Source of the DNA: Erpobdella octoculata
Taxonomy: Eukaryota; Annelida; Clitellata; Hirudinida; Erpobdellidae
NCBI GenBank assembly: GCA_963978895.1
Contig: OZ022243.1
Span: 3,136,021-3,200,020 of the forward strand
Direction: 5' to 3'
DNA length: 64,000 bases
Position 1 is the first letter of the stretch; each line of letters opens with the position of its first letter. The position numbers and the translations under genes are program-made. A model generated the notes under the pieces. It saw nothing but the letters and a program-made list of their open reading frames with translations, made no database searches and had not been told where the DNA came from. Positions 50,657 to 63,670 of this stretch are shown piece by piece.

Positions 50657-51698
50657 ATGGCCTGGTACGAGTGCAACTTTAAACTCTTTTTATTATTTGT
50701 CATAACCATTGAAGAAATTGTTGGCGCTACAGTAAAAAAACGGATTTTTCTCAAAGATAACAACGAAGAGCGGTCTTGTATATCTGAATCTCCAACGTTC
50801 TCAGTTATAAGTGGTTCGATTGGAAGTTGTGCATTGGAATGTTTTATAAGTACTTCATTGAAATGTTTGAGATTTCAATATTACAAGAACACAAAACAAT
50901 GCCAAATGTTTAAAAGCTGGGATCCCTTAAACACGACCAGAATTTTGGACATAAACTGTTTGGCTTTTTACAAACGCGGTACAATTTTGACACGTATTAT
51001 AAGTTCTTAAAACGCAAACCATAAACTGACTTATTTTCTGTTTAGATTTATGCCCACCATCATTTATTTACATGGCTGAAGCAGGATCTTGTTACAAACT
51101 GGAATACGGTAAATGGAATTGGTATGATGCTAGGAAGCACTGTAATGATATTCTACCAGGCAGAACATTTTTAACTGTTATTGATACTGAAAACAAGAAT
51201 AATGCAACGTACAATTACTTTTTGACGTTAATGTGTAAGTTGTGTTTTTCTATTCAAAGTGCTGCTAAGATTTAGTGGTCCTTTTGACATAGGACCTTAT
51301 TAAAATTTAGTTAAAAAATAGAAATCATATAACTTTCTAATTCTACCGTTAACAAATGTAAAACAGTCAATTTAATATGTTTAAATAATTTTACAGCAAA
51401 AATACCGGAATCACATTGTTTCAATGCAAGTTACTACTCAAAACATATCTGGCTTGGAGCTCAAAGACTGAATCCAAATGATCTTAGTACAAGATTTGTA
51501 TGGAAACCATTTGTTGACAACATCAGTTTTGGCATAGGACCTTATTCTAACTGGCATCCTGGACAACCAGACGCATGGAATGGTTATGACTGGATGGAAG
51601 CTTGCTTGACGTATATAGAACCTGCTTTCCGATGGGATGACGCAACATGTGCAATCGCCAAGTGTGCTCTCTGTGAAGCTTTTCCTAAAACGGATTAA
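50657..51698 (+). CDS. Lectin gene 11: secreted PAN/Apple-CTLD protein, plus strand
   Basis: Exons 50657-50978, 51046-51234 and 51397-51698; 270 residues, phase 1 introns. The start is ATG 50657 (MAWYECNFKLFLLFVITIEE); the GTG just before is in frame but not needed, and an earlier ATG at 50650 is out of frame. PAN module CLRFQYYKNTKQCQMFKSWD. Exon 2: LCPPSFIYMAEAGSCYKLE, WYDARKHCNDILPGRTF. Exon 3: IWLGAQRLNP, FVWKPFVDNISFGIGPYSNW, QPDAWNGYDWMEAC, WDDATC, CALCEAFPKTD. Its exon 3 pairs with gene 6. It is inverted relative to its neighbours, genes 10 and 12. Confidence 0.88.
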
Positions 51699-53015
51699 CA
51701 CTATAAACAAGTTAACAGTTCATATAGAAGTAACATAATTGTTTAGAGTTGTTCATGAATCTATGCAAAAAATAATGACATCCAGATATTAAGTACATTA
51801 TGATGTTTTGTGGTATACTGTTTAAATTGTGCTGTGTTTGTTTATTTATGAGCTATGTTCTTTGAACTGTATCACATAATATGTTCTTTGAATCATTAAA
51901 ATGTTATGTTACAAAAAAGTTTTTGTTTTCATTACCTTAGCATCGATTGGAACAAAACCCTGAAATGAGAATATTGAACAAACTTGACCTGATAGAAAGA
52001 AGCTGAAATCATTTTTGAATTCAACACAAAAATTAAATAAGAATTCATGAAATAATTCCCTACACCACACACACAGAAGCCGCTTAAAGGGCGCTTCACA
52101 ATGCTGGCCACTTGCAGATAGGACTAACGGCGTATGCGGTGCTTTGCGGCGCCGCTGGCAGCCCCGCACACTACTCACTAACTCCACAAGTGCACAAAAA
52201 AATGTTAACCCCCAACCGAAGTTGTTACTCATTTATTATTCTTTAGTGCGTTGTTTTTTCAAGTAATAGTTATGGTTCGTTCAGTTAAACCATTTTTTGG
52301 TTGCAAGTGTTGCAGCTATGTTTGGAATTATTTTAATTATGAAGAAAAAAAGAACAAAAGATGGTTTGATGGTTCAAAATGCGACATGCTTGTTTCAACA
52401 TAAAATTCAATTAATCTAAAAATTCATCTTCAAAATTTACCACAAAGAAGCTCAATTCGGATGAAACAAAATCTTGTGAGTCTGAATCCCAGCAAGAAAA
52501 TTCGAAATTGCTAGAGTTGTTTAGATTTACGTCGTTAATAAAATTTTGTTATATTAAAATTTATTTCATATGTTTGGGTCAAGCTCAAACTTTATCAACG
52601 GTAATAGGTTAGCTAAGATGGTAGAAATTTAGCCTTGAATGTGAAAGTTTTACTGTTGGACTCCTTTTCGATGCTTATTAGCCCAAGTTATAGGAAAACT
52701 TAACGGATAAAATCGTTTCTCTCATTGCGGCAAGTAAAAGATCAGTTAGTAATTTATTTCAATCAATTCACCTAAACAAATTCTGTCTTTTTCTGTACGG
52801 TTTTGTAAAGAAAATTTTTTTTCGGTTAAAACTAAATGAGCAAAATTAAAAGCAAGTTTTGCTTTTATTAACGTAATTGTAATTTCAACACTAAAAACAA
52901 AAAGTTTGATATAAATACACGAAATTAAAATTATAAAAATACGTTATGCTTTTGTAACAGTTTTAACTCGGTTTTCAAACAAAGTGGTTCACTATTAAAG
53001 TTGAATTAAGTAACT
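51699..53015. other. Intergenic DNA with an inverted dispersed repeat
   Basis: 52085-52160 on the minus strand matches 12571-12655. No exon seen. Confidence 0.5.
52085..52160 (-). repeat. Dispersed repeat, inverted copy of 12571-12655
   Basis: The reverse complement carries CACCGCATACGCCGTTAGTC followed by a TATCTGCAAGTGGCC-like block, as in the 12.6 kb copy. It is markedly more GC-rich than the surroundings. Confidence 0.6.
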
Positions 53016-54000
53016 TCAGTCTAATTTTGGAATCGACTGACAAAAAGCACACTTAAAACCAGAACAGTCACAATCATTCCACTGCCATTGATATTCATAA
53101 TACGCCATGCAAGCTTCAAGTTGCGGTAGCCCAGGTAATCCGACCCAACCATCTGGTTGAAGTCCATACCAATTAGTATATGGGTTCATGCTGATCAACG
53201 TATTGTTCTCAAATGGGTTCCAAAAAAATCCTGTGTTTAAATTATTGGGTATTTGTCTTTGAGCCCCAAGCCATATATAACGAGAACCCAATGAATTGCT
53301 GGTGAAACAGGCTGATTCAGGACTTTTTGCTGTTATGTTAATTCAATTTAGTTAATTTTCAAATTTTATAAAAATATATAAGCTGCTTGAAAAACAAAAT
53401 TATACTACGACTTACACAAAAGAGTTTGAAGGTACGTGAAAGTTGAATCAGTTTTTGCTTGACTGTCAATAACAGCAAGAAACGATCTTCCGGGTTGAAC
53501 GTCATTGCAGTACTTTCTGGCACCTGACCACGACCACGCCCCGTATTCAAGTTTATAGCAGAATCCAACCGTAGGCATGTAGACAAAATTGGGTGGACAA
53601 AAATCTACAAATAATGTTCTTGTTCAATCATTTTATTATTGTTTTAATCATAATAAAGCAGCTTTCTCATTTTCTAACCTTTCTTAGAATATGCCACACA
53701 GTTTGTTCTAGTTAATCTCGCTGTTGACAAAGGGACCCAATCTTGGTAAAGTTGGCAGATTTCTGTATCTTCAAAATATTGATACCTCAAACAGTTAATT
53801 TGTTGATAGTTAAAACAGCTGCTGGCACAAGTTAAAAGAGAACGACTTTTGATTGTAAACACAGGAAGTTGAGAAACGCATGGATCAACAACATCAGAGC
53901 TTTTGCTAAAACGACGTTCGTGAATTGTTGACAGTGCGGAAGTAAAACACAACAAAACTCTAACGCAACTGTGAAAACTTATTGAATCCATAGCACTCAT
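53016..54000 (-). CDS. Lectin gene 12: secreted PAN/Apple-CTLD protein
   Basis: Exons 54000-53679, 53604-53416 and 53329-53016; 274 residues, phase 1 introns. Start at 54000 or at 53991 (MDSISFHSCVRVLLCFTSAL). PAN module CLRYQYFEDTEICQLYQDW. Exon 2: FCPPNFVYMPTVGFCYKLE, WSGARKYCNDVQPGRSF. Exon 3: IWLGAQRQIP, FFWNPFENNTLISMNPYTNW, QPDGWVG, EACMAYY, WNDCDCSGFKC, CQSIPKLD. The WKPF motif kept in the other genes reads WNPF, and WNDCDC has the extra Cys. An acceptor-like AG precedes the ATG, suggesting a 5'-UTR intron. Confidence 0.87.
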
Positions 54001-55282
54001 TTTTTTCGGAACAATTGCTTGTCTACCTGAATTTTAAAAAATTAAATAAAATGAAAATTAATATGTTTACCAATTTATTCAAAAATATTATTTAAATTAA
54101 TAAAATAAAATTGAAAACAAATAAATTTGATTTCCGTTTTCTTGTTTAGGTATTTTTATGTTGAAAATATGTTTAAAAAAATCACTTTGATTAACATTTG
54201 TTATATCATTTTTTTAAGTTAATTTAGAAAATTATGACATAATATAATGTTTCTTCTAATTGGATTCCAAACTTTGCAGCGATGCAGAGATAAGCATTTG
54301 AGGAACAATTGTTTTGCTTTGCTTACAGTTTGTTGGCATGGGGATCAAGGTGTAAAAGCTTTAGAAAAGTGTTCTTAAATCAATAGTGATATGATAAAGT
54401 ATTTTATAAAATAACTCCAAACAATAGTGTGACGAACGGTTTTATCTTTTCAACAAACTTCAAAAAAATCAATAGATCATGTTTTGATTTGAAAAAAACC
54501 ATGTGCATGTGCAATCATAAAATTTACTTTACAACTAAAAACAACAATTTTAACTACCAAATATTATAATTTTTCACCCCAAAATGCTTAATTTTTATGA
54601 AATTATTTACCATTAAAAGATAATATCATAGAGGTTATATTAGTAACATTTAACAACAGTTAAATAGTATGATTGGAATTTTCTTGAAACCTGAATTGCT
54701 TGAGAAAAAAGTAACTTGAAAAACAAATTACAAATCAATAAAACAAAAACCAATTAAAAAACTTAATAATAAAAATTTCAATACTTTTTTCTGTGGTTTT
54801 TACTTTATTAAATTGTTTTTGAATGCTTATGTAACGTCATGTTTCTCAACAATTTCTTTGCCTTTGTTTATCATTAAATGTTAATTCAGTTTAAATATGA
54901 GTTGAATTTTTCGTTATTCTTACACCATTATTATTTATAATAATGCAATCAAAGTTTTCATATATATGTTTACTTTATGTATTGCTACATCGTTCACCTG
55001 ATCGTAATGAAATGTTCACACTACATTGAAAGTCAATAGAAGAAGGTTTATGTAAAAAAAAATTGAAATCGGTCAGAATGAATGGGAGCGGAAGAGTTGT
55101 CGTAAACGGGAAGGAGAGCGCGAACGCAGCGGTAACTGGAAAATAAACGGGAACAGGAGAAAAGTGGGAACGGAAAAGTGACCAAGAGCTAGAAGGCAAG
55201 TGGGAACGGGAAAGCCACCAAAAGCGGGAAAGCAAGTAGGGAATAAAACGAGAGCAAACAAAAAGTCAAAAGAAACTCTAAA

Positions 55283-55312
55283 AACCCCGGGCGACGCCGT
55301 GTACCCCGCTAG
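55283..55312 (+). mobile_element. Possible decayed Helitron-type end
   Basis: A GC-rich block, CGGGCGACGCCGTGTACCCC, is followed at once by GCTAG. The hairpin is imperfect and the base after CTAG is A, not T, so this is weak. Confidence 0.2.
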
Positions 55313-55865
55313 ACTGGAAATAAATTTCCAACTGACATACAGAATGAATGCATGAGATAAAAAGCGCGTGCAATAACTTTGTGTCTATAACAATTGCTTC
55401 AAAGTGTATAAATACAAAGAAATAAAAAAAAATGTTCTCAATTAAATGAGAATGCCATCGCCAAATCGATCCGCCGGTTGTTTAGCTCGATGTTGAACTG
55501 CATCGTGAGCGAAATAACAACGGCTGATCTTTTGTAGTATGTGCCATCAAATATTCCTTAGATAACGCTAGAGCAAAAGCACTTAGGGTCGCACAATGCA
55601 AATTGCCAATAACGTGACCAAAATAATTTTGTCAGAGGCGCCAAGAGGAACTGGTGAAATTCTTCTAATTAGACTGACTTAGGTAAATGTGGATAGTCAG
55701 TTCTAAAATGATCTAGCATTAGCTCTGGGGTCGTCCGGAGTAGCTGAGACCTTGCAATCGTGTGCAACAACTGCTTAATCTGCTTTGAAATTGCCAGTGC
55801 CATGGCAATAAGCGGCGAAATTGCTGTTGACACGCTGAAGTGTATTATTATTATTATTATCATAT

Positions 55866-55925
55866 TAAATTTAACCCTAACGCTAACTTTATCCCTAACC
55901 CTAGTCCTAACCCAACCCCAACCCT
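55866..55925. repeat. Degenerate telomere-like repeat
   Basis: Several CCCTAA or CCCTAAC units with variants (CGCTAAC, CCCTAGTC, CCAACCCC) occur in about 60 bases, just after a short ATT repeat. It resembles the animal telomere repeat but is too short and degenerate to be a chromosome end. Confidence 0.5.
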
Positions 55926-58205
55926 CCGCCATGTCAATAGCAATTTGGCCGCCTTGTCAATAGAATTACGCTTTGAAATTGCCATAGAACATGCAATTCA
56001 TTGATACTTCTTCGTGCAACATTTTCAATAAAAAATGCTACACAGAAAATGTTTTGCAGAAATGCAAACGGATTGTTGTTTGTGAGGAATGCACAATGGC
56101 GCAGAAGAAATTACTGGAAGCTTTTGATCGATAAATCGCAAGACACGCACGAAAACATCAAACTATTTAATATTACTTGCAGGAGATTACAAGCAAACCT
56201 TACCTGTAATTCCTTGGTCAACACTTGCTAAAAAACAAAATGATTGCCTTAATTTTCAATTTTTTGACAACACGTAGAGGTGGTAAAATTGACTATAATT
56301 ATAGATGTTTTAAATTTTTTTTCCTCTTTTTTCTACCTTTTTTTCTTTTTTTCTTTTTTCTTTCTTTCTCGTTTTCTTTCTATCTTTCTCTAATTTTTTA
56401 TTTTTCTTTTTTCCTTTTTTATTATTCATTCATTTTTGATCGTTTGAATGTAATGCTGTTTATTTATAAATGTATAGCTGTATATAGAGTGTAATGCATT
56501 GCTATGTGAAAAAAACGTTTTGTATGTTGACTTATCTACAGATTTATACGGATTTTTTAATGAAAATATTAAGTTTTTTTTGCCTGAGTGATGGGGCTTT
56601 GAAGTACGTAGGCTTTATTATAATAAAATTATAAATAACAAATAAGACTTAAAAACGAGGTTTTTTCACAAATTACTTATTTTTCAAGATTTGGCGGCTT
56701 TTCACTTATCGCAAATTTTCATTTTAAAACAATTTTTTTGAATTTGTATATGCAAATATTTATTTAATTGTATTTGATTTAATTTTGTTTTAAAACATAA
56801 ATATTTTTTTATTAAAAAAACTTTTTTTTTCAAAAATTGTTCAAACTTTGATAAAATTCATTGTCAAAAGCAACAAGTTTATATTTCAAATTTCAGCTCG
56901 ATCAGATGACGAAAACTTAATTAAATTTTACTTTCAAGGTTTGCAAACATTCAAGCAATCAACCAAGCAAGCAAGACCGGCGGTGAAGTTAATATAAGAA
57001 ATTTAAAAATCACTTCCATGACCAAACGTCTTTGTAAACCTGGGTTTGTGGTCGAACATTCCTATAGTAAACTGGTTGTGATCAATGGTATTATGGCTAA
57101 ACGTCGTAAAATACGACGACATGGCTGGTTGATGATTGTCCATCGTGGAAGGTTTTAATGATTTGCAGCAAGTAAGCCATTAAGTCTTGTTGTTTTGTTT
57201 TTGTTTCCATCAAAGAGCATTTGAATGTTTTTTTATCAACATAAATTAAACTAAATGCTTTAGATTTTCTTCAACAAAGTCTCATTGCTGAAGCTTCATT
57301 GTAATAAAACATGCATGCAAACAAAGCGCCAAAGCTGTTAAAAGTCTGTACAAACCCACCAACACTACAGACCAAAAAATATAATGTTTACATGAATCTA
57401 AAAAGCTTTTATTTTTCTTTGCAGTTTAGAATAGAACAAATTTACTTGTTTTAGACGTGTGTGTGTGTGTTTGAGCGTAAGAGATTTAGGTGAAAACATT
57501 TCCATGAAATAAAAATTTTGAAACTAACTATTATAACTACAAAATTTATTGAACTGAACATTATTTTTAAAAAAATGAAAAAAATTAATAAGCAGCAAGC
57601 AAGACCTAATTTAAAGCCGTTATTGATGTTTATACTTCTTAATCGTATAAATCATCTTCTTCATTTTGATCGTAAACAGGTTCCTGAGCTCTAGGAAATT
57701 ATTTTGTTGTTTATTAAGAATCATAACAACAAATATTTGGTTTTGATTTTTTGTTTTTTTTTAATGTTGACTGAGCGACTTTTATCAGTGTGGGTCGGAC
57801 CCGAACAAATGCTCTCTGTGTTTGCTAAAGGCTGTGATTGCAGAAAATATTTAGCTTTCGACGGGATGGTTCTCGAACTCGATGATCGGATCGATCCGAG
57901 TGGTAAATCATGAATCCACTGATAACCCTGTTTCATATTACAACGAGTTGCAACACGCGCGTATTTTTTTCCATTCTACATCACAAACTGAAGTTACAAG
58001 TTGCATTAAAAATGAAAAAAATTTATTTTTTATTAATTAGTTTAATTAAAACTGTATTTTCAAAGTTTTTGATTAGATTAATAACACTTTCAGAACTATT
58101 GATAAATTGTGTGATAATTAAACTATTTGATAATATGATAAATTCAATTATACAATCAAATTTAAATTATAACATTATAATGTACTGCTTTGATATAATT
58201 TCATA

Positions 58206-61200
58206 TCATGCAACTTCTGAGATGCAGTCACCAAGCCAGCATCGCATCTTGATGCCGCAGACGGTGTAGTCATACAACTGTGTTTCTGAAGAAAAACATC
58301 GACTGTCTCTCATACACCTGTATTGGCGGCAGTTGATAGCGGCACTGCCACGCTGAGTACAATAAATAAACCTTATTTTAAGATAGTCACTGATAAATTG
58401 AAAAAAATAGCTGTGTAAATTATAACGCAAAATTATAAGAGGAGAGTTGCTTTTACTACAGCTTCGAAACATATACGTACCGTGCAGGCTCTAGCTAAAA
58501 AGCCAAAAAGCTGCTTGCACTGCTGAGTTATCGACATCTCAACACGCGCGACTCTATCATTCCATGGGTCAGATATGTGACCACTGAATCGCCAGTTGAT
58601 ACAAGAGTCACTGTGTCATGAAAAACAGTTTTCAAAAACATTTCATAGGATGTAATTTTCAGTGTCGACAATAATTTTCTAATTGTATCACCAAAAGAAG
58701 AGTTACCCATGCAAAATGTTGACAACTCTTTCCATAGCATCTTCAGAGCATCTGGAAAAAACTTGCTCGTTAGTGTTGGCATGACGACTCATGATGTACT
58801 GCGTCGATGAGCATTCATTTGACTCTCCATCGTGCTTTGCTCCCAAGCTGTAATCAAATCGCTTTGTTATTATGACTAATTGAAAAACTAATGTTGTTTG
58901 CAAATTGGAACTGTTTGCTTGAAGCCTTGTTTAATCAAAAAACCTGTTCTCATTGAATAGTTTGCAAAGTAAATATTGGTTATTTATTACCCCCTGGGGA
59001 TATCATGACATAGTTTAAGCTTTTTCATGTTTGAGAAAAGAATGTGAACATTTTTATAACTTCTCTGACAAAAACAACGCAAGCAGACGCTATAAAGGAT
59101 GTTCCGATCCAAAAAAACTGATTTTTTTTTTTTAAAATTGTTTGCAATAAAACTGATCATAACCAATGAGCCACTTCGTGTGCCAACTGTCTGACGTTGT
59201 TATAGAAATCGGTGTCTCTTATTATGACGTTGGCCCATCGGAAACATTGCTTTAGATGCCGGGTCATGGCATAGTATTCAGGGTCCACATGTCTGTTAAG
59301 TAGAACAAATATTCTTACTATCATTACTACCGGGTTAATGAACCATGGTTATCGTTTTCTTTACTTTTATTGCTACTTCTAACCTGGTAAAAATTACAGA
59401 TATCTGAGTCAATGGTAAGCCAAGTCGACCTTCATCATAAGACGATTGAAAACACTCAAGGGCTTCAGTGAAACTAACTGTCGTGTTGTCACCACGATTG
59501 ACATAAATTTGAGTATAAAGTGGAGATTCGCCTGACTGAAAAGAAGAAACATTGATGAGAACTACCAACTATTGCTGTGGGTTTAAACTACAAAAGGTAA
59601 CAAACTTTATGCCACAATATTGTAAAAATGCAAAACCTTCAATGTTAAAAGATTTTTCAACTATGAAAATTCATAAAAAAATTTTTTAAATAGCCTAAAT
59701 CAGTACTTACTTTTAACACATGCAAGTAGCGAAGATCAATAGAATATCTGAATCTGGTTCTGTTAATTTTTTTGAATATGCTGTTGGCCTGGAAAAAAGT
59801 TGTAGTAATTGAGTTTTTAAAATATAATCAACATAGTGACTAAAATCAAAAAGTTCAGTCTTATATATTCATTTTCCTTGCTGGTGAAATTGTAGCAAAC
59901 TATCATTTCAACCTGGTGATTTGTAGGGCGACTTGAGTGTGCTGCATTTCCTTGACCTTTTCCGACTCTTCAAAATCACCTTATTCAGTATATACTATTC
60001 AGGCTCCAAACATTCTACATTTTATTGTGAGTTAGATTGTGTTGATTGTGTTTGTGAGTGTTCAAGACAATTATAGTAATAGTTCAGTGAATTAGAGTAA
60101 AATAGACAAGAGATAAGGTACGCCCCACAGGCTGCATTTTGAGAGAGTGGCAGACAAGTTTTTAAGCGACTAATTTTGAGATAAAAAAAGTTTAATGAAA
60201 CCTATTCGCTTTCCGTTATCAAATTCTACCTTTATTCTACTCATCGTTTTATAGATTTCCACTACGGGCGCTCAAACCCACGATACGCCTTGGAACTACT
60301 TGAATTTAAAAAAAAAGCTAATTACCCCTTCGACAATGGATACAAAATAAGAGCCTATGAAGAATTCTGCATTGTCTTCTTGTCCTGCGACGACCCATCT
60401 GCAGAAACAAATCTTATTTAAATAGAAAATGACGTCGTTTATTCATTTTATTATTTTGTTAAATCTAGCTTTTTAACGAATTAAATTAATGTGAAACGAA
60501 GACAAACATAAAGCTTACTGACTCTTTGTACACGGAATAATCGACGATGACGTAAAGGGTAATGGACACCTCGTCGAGAATATTCACTCCTTCTCGTCTG
60601 TTTCTGTTCCTCGAGGAGTTACCACGGCTCGTCGTGTTAATCCAATCGCGCTGGTCAGGCTCTGAACATGCTGCCAGAAATTAGTTTTCAAAAATATCTT
60701 TTTATCTTTATTACGTTATGCAAACGAAAATATAAATCATAGAAAGATTTTAAAAAATACAGGGCAAGCTGCCTCTCAAGCGTTCCAGAGGTGTAAGCTA
60801 GCTAGCCAGTCAGTCAGCATTTTGGGCTATTATATTATTGGCTAGCAGCAGGGTTACCCGATATTGTCCAAGCTTTTAGCTTAGCTTACTATCGTTTTTT
60901 TGACAATAACAGGTAAAATAAGAAACAAACATAGAAAAAAAATTTATAACCTTTTCTTAAAAAAACAACCTTTCATCAAATTTTGTTTTCAAATTGATTC
61001 ATTGGTTTGAACAATCACGCACCTATCGCCTTATCTCAACTTGCACACATAATAAAAAACAATCAAGCAATTACTCAAAAATCTTGTTTCATGTTGTTTT
61101 TCATAAAGAATGTGCACAGAGCCGTTGATGCGTAGACGCTGACTTTCTGCTCCGGAGTGCATACCAACCACTAATGCAGAATAGTTCTCCGGCAGTAGTG

Positions 61201-62675
61201 CGAAGGTCTTGTTGTTCCAATGAAACGTACCGATCTGTGAAAGTTTATGGCAACATTACTTGTGCGTAGATATTCAAGAAAAAATAAATCAAGAGTTCTG
61301 TGTCGTTCTGTGTTTTTTTTTCAGAAATGAGGTTTTCATTCAATGTTTGTATTGAAAAAAAGCTTATAAATGGTTTTTTAATAGATTGCAGTACAGTATT
61401 AGAATGCTTGAGCTGAGACAGGACGTTATTGTTAAAAAAATTGTTTGAAAATATAAAATTGCAATTTATATTCAAAAGTACCTGCAAGATTTTTAGAGTT
61501 GAAAATAATTTCCTTAGATCTTTAAAAATTTTTATTATTTGTCATTTTAGTTATCACGAATCTAGTCCGGGTAAAAAATCGTCCTTATGGGATAACTTTA
61601 TTTTTTTTGTGCCACACTTTATTTTTCTCAGCTGAAAAAGTTGTAATCAAGGAAGTTCCGTAATGTAGATTGTTTAGGATAGATTTTGAAGCTTAGATCT
61701 TTCGAGCTTAGAAATCAAAAATTTTACTGGTGCATCCTAATTCATAAATTGAAAAAGAAAAAACTCAACGTATTGGACTTTAGGGGTTACACTAGTATCA
61801 TTGCTCCTATCGATGTGGATTGTAATCCACGCCCTGTATCTTGCATCTGTGTAGTTACCAAGATTCTGTCGACAAATCAATAAACAAGTATTTAATAATC
61901 AGATTTTACTGATATTTTTAACTAGAGATAGTCCATCAAAAAATGGCACATTTGTTAAAAATATCAGAAATACCTAACAATGGTGTGCAAAGCTACAGCA
62001 TACATATATACATACAATTATACATACATACATACATACATACATACATACATACATACATACATACATACATACATACATACATACATACATACATACA
62101 TACATACATACATACATACATACATACATACATACATACATACATACATACATACATACATACATACATACATACATACATACATACATACATACATACA
62201 TACATACATACATACATACATACATACATACATACATACATACATACATACATACATACATACATACATACATACATACATACATACATACATACATACA
62301 TACATACATACATACATACATACATACATACATCAGAAATTATGTATCTTGATTATATATAAATGTGTATCAAATTGATACTATCAATCATCTAACCGTT
62401 GACCGTTCAACGCTGTCGTTCAAACGGCGGTGATTTCCGCTCAGAAGGAGGTCAACGACAGGCAAGTTGATGGAAATAAAATCTGGCAAGTTGTTGTTTG
62501 TTCCGGCGTAGTATTCCCATTCGACCGCAACTTTTGGGAAAAAAATCAGCTTTTTAAAATGTTTTTAAATTGGTATTTATATATAGATCTTTTTTATTAA
62601 CTAACTTTCTCTGGTTTCTTCATCAGCAAGTATACAGCTGATTGACAAAAATAACACGTATATAATTATAACCAT
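58206..62675 (-). CDS. Secreted M12B (reprolysin/ADAMTS-like) zinc metalloprotease
   Basis: Eleven coding exons: 62675-62606, 62530-62397, 61234-61075, 60670-60523, 60398-60326, 59788-59711, 59535-59384, 59292-59164, 58847-58707, 58553-58481 and 58352-58206. All phases agree, giving 434 residues. The signal peptide is MVIIIYVLFLSISCILA. A propeptide-like part follows (GTFHWNNKTFALLPENYSAL). The protease domain starts near VSITLYVIVDYSVYKEW and has zinc site HEVAHCLGAKHDGE, which exons 8 and 9 split at the Cys codon, and a met-turn YIMS. The C-terminal CKQLFGFLARAC...VCGIKMRCWLGDC matches the cysteine-rich module that follows the catalytic domain in ADAMTS-type proteins. There are no thrombospondin repeats and no membrane segment. 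Weak spots: the exon 4 donor (GTCAGT at 60522, chosen because it yields KEW; GTAAGC four bases on breaks phase) and donor GTTATG of exon 8. It probably cleaves extracellular or matrix proteins; substrate unknown. Confidence 0.88.
62022..62333. repeat. (TACA)n microsatellite
   Basis: About 310 bases of pure ATAC/TACA tetranucleotide inside intron 2 of the metalloprotease gene. The Tyr/Ile/His/Thr and Met/Tyr/Val/Cys frames are artefacts. Confidence 0.95.
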
Positions 62676-63585
62676 TGTTTTTAAATACGTAAAAAAACTA
62701 GCGAATTGATAAAAAAAAAGTTTAAAGTACATCTACTTTAATATTAGTGTTGTTTTTATATTCAATTGCTTAATAAATTATTTCCAATAAATTAATTAAT
62801 CGCTTCCGATTTGAATTAAATTAATCAAAACCGGTCAAAATTAAATCGAAGAAATTTATTCTTTATCGAGCCGATATGAATTGGTAATTCAAATTTATTA
62901 ATTCAAATTCAGTTTTTCTTTTGGCAGTAAAATGAAATCAATTCTGAAAATGAAACATTTATTAGCAACAAATTTTAATAAAATAATTTTTCATTCAATA
63001 AAAGTGTCCCACCAAAATCGCTTAAATACTTCGGCGTTTTGAGCCTTTGAAGCGGCTTACGCTAAAAGGCATAGATAAATAACTGCTCAAATTAAATTAA
63101 ATTATTGTAATGTTCTGTGTAACTTGTGCAACACAACAACTCCCATACTGACATCAAAACACTTAACGTGTTTTCAATAGAGATTTAACATCAGTTTTTG
63201 AAATAATCAATAAGTTAATCAATACATAAGTTATTTAATTGAATCCTTCAATGAATATTTTCGACTCACCTTTTTAATATATTTTGCTTAAAAAGTTCGA
63301 TTTTGACGAATATTGACCGCTATAATATTACCATTAAAATGCAGTCAATAAAACAATAAATGCAAATTTTCAAAATGACAAAATTTAATTTCAAATTGCC
63401 ACCAAATAATTTTTAACCAGTCTAAGTTAATCGATCAATTTTACTACCCATTAAACTTCCATTAATGATAGTAAACATTATTCACTATTTTGAATGATAA
63501 TTTGTTGTCGTCTGCAATGTAACAGGTGGTTGTTATGTCTTCAATTTAACCAAAACAAACAGCTAAGCTGTAATTTCTAACAACG
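62676..63585. promoter_or_regulatory. Shared 5' intergenic region of two divergent genes
   Basis: The 910 bases lie between the start codons of the minus-strand metalloprotease and the plus-strand gene at 63586. This region must hold the promoters of both if neither has a distant 5' exon. I see no clear core-promoter pair. Confidence 0.35.
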
Positions 63586-63670
63586 ATGACGGCCTCAACA
63601 GTTATCATTTCTAAATATATTTTTAGATTAGTAATATTGTATTGCACTCTCGTTGTTAGAGGACAGATTG
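63586..63670 (+). CDS. First coding exon of an unidentified secreted protein (partial)
   Basis: ATG at 63586 opens 28 codons (MTASTVIISKYIFRLVILYC, then TLVVRGQI) with the look of a signal peptide, followed by a consensus donor GTGAGT after one base of the next codon (phase 1). No second exon could be identified in the remaining 330 bases, so the gene continues beyond the window. Family unknown. It is divergent from the metalloprotease. Confidence 0.55.

Larger units (their letters stand above)
54001..58205. other. Repeat-rich intergenic region between the lectin cluster and the metalloprotease
   Basis: No convincing exon. Contents include a purine-rich degenerate GGGAACGGGAAAG repeat at 55080-55250, a possible Helitron-type end at 55283-55312, a short ATT repeat and telomere-like CCCTAA variants at 55845-55925, a CT-rich tract at 56315-56425, and a piece near 56900-56960 resembling the dispersed CA-bearing repeat. 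A more GC-balanced patch at 57770-57910 is unexplained. Confidence 0.5.

Noticed and set aside
57704..57936. Short frames on both strands in a GC-balanced patch
   Set aside because: No recognisable domain; it could be an exon or a transposon fragment, but nothing decides it.
61943..62378. Tyr-Ile-His-Thr and Met-Tyr-Val-Cys frames on both strands
   Set aside because: They are translations of the TACA array inside a metalloprotease intron.
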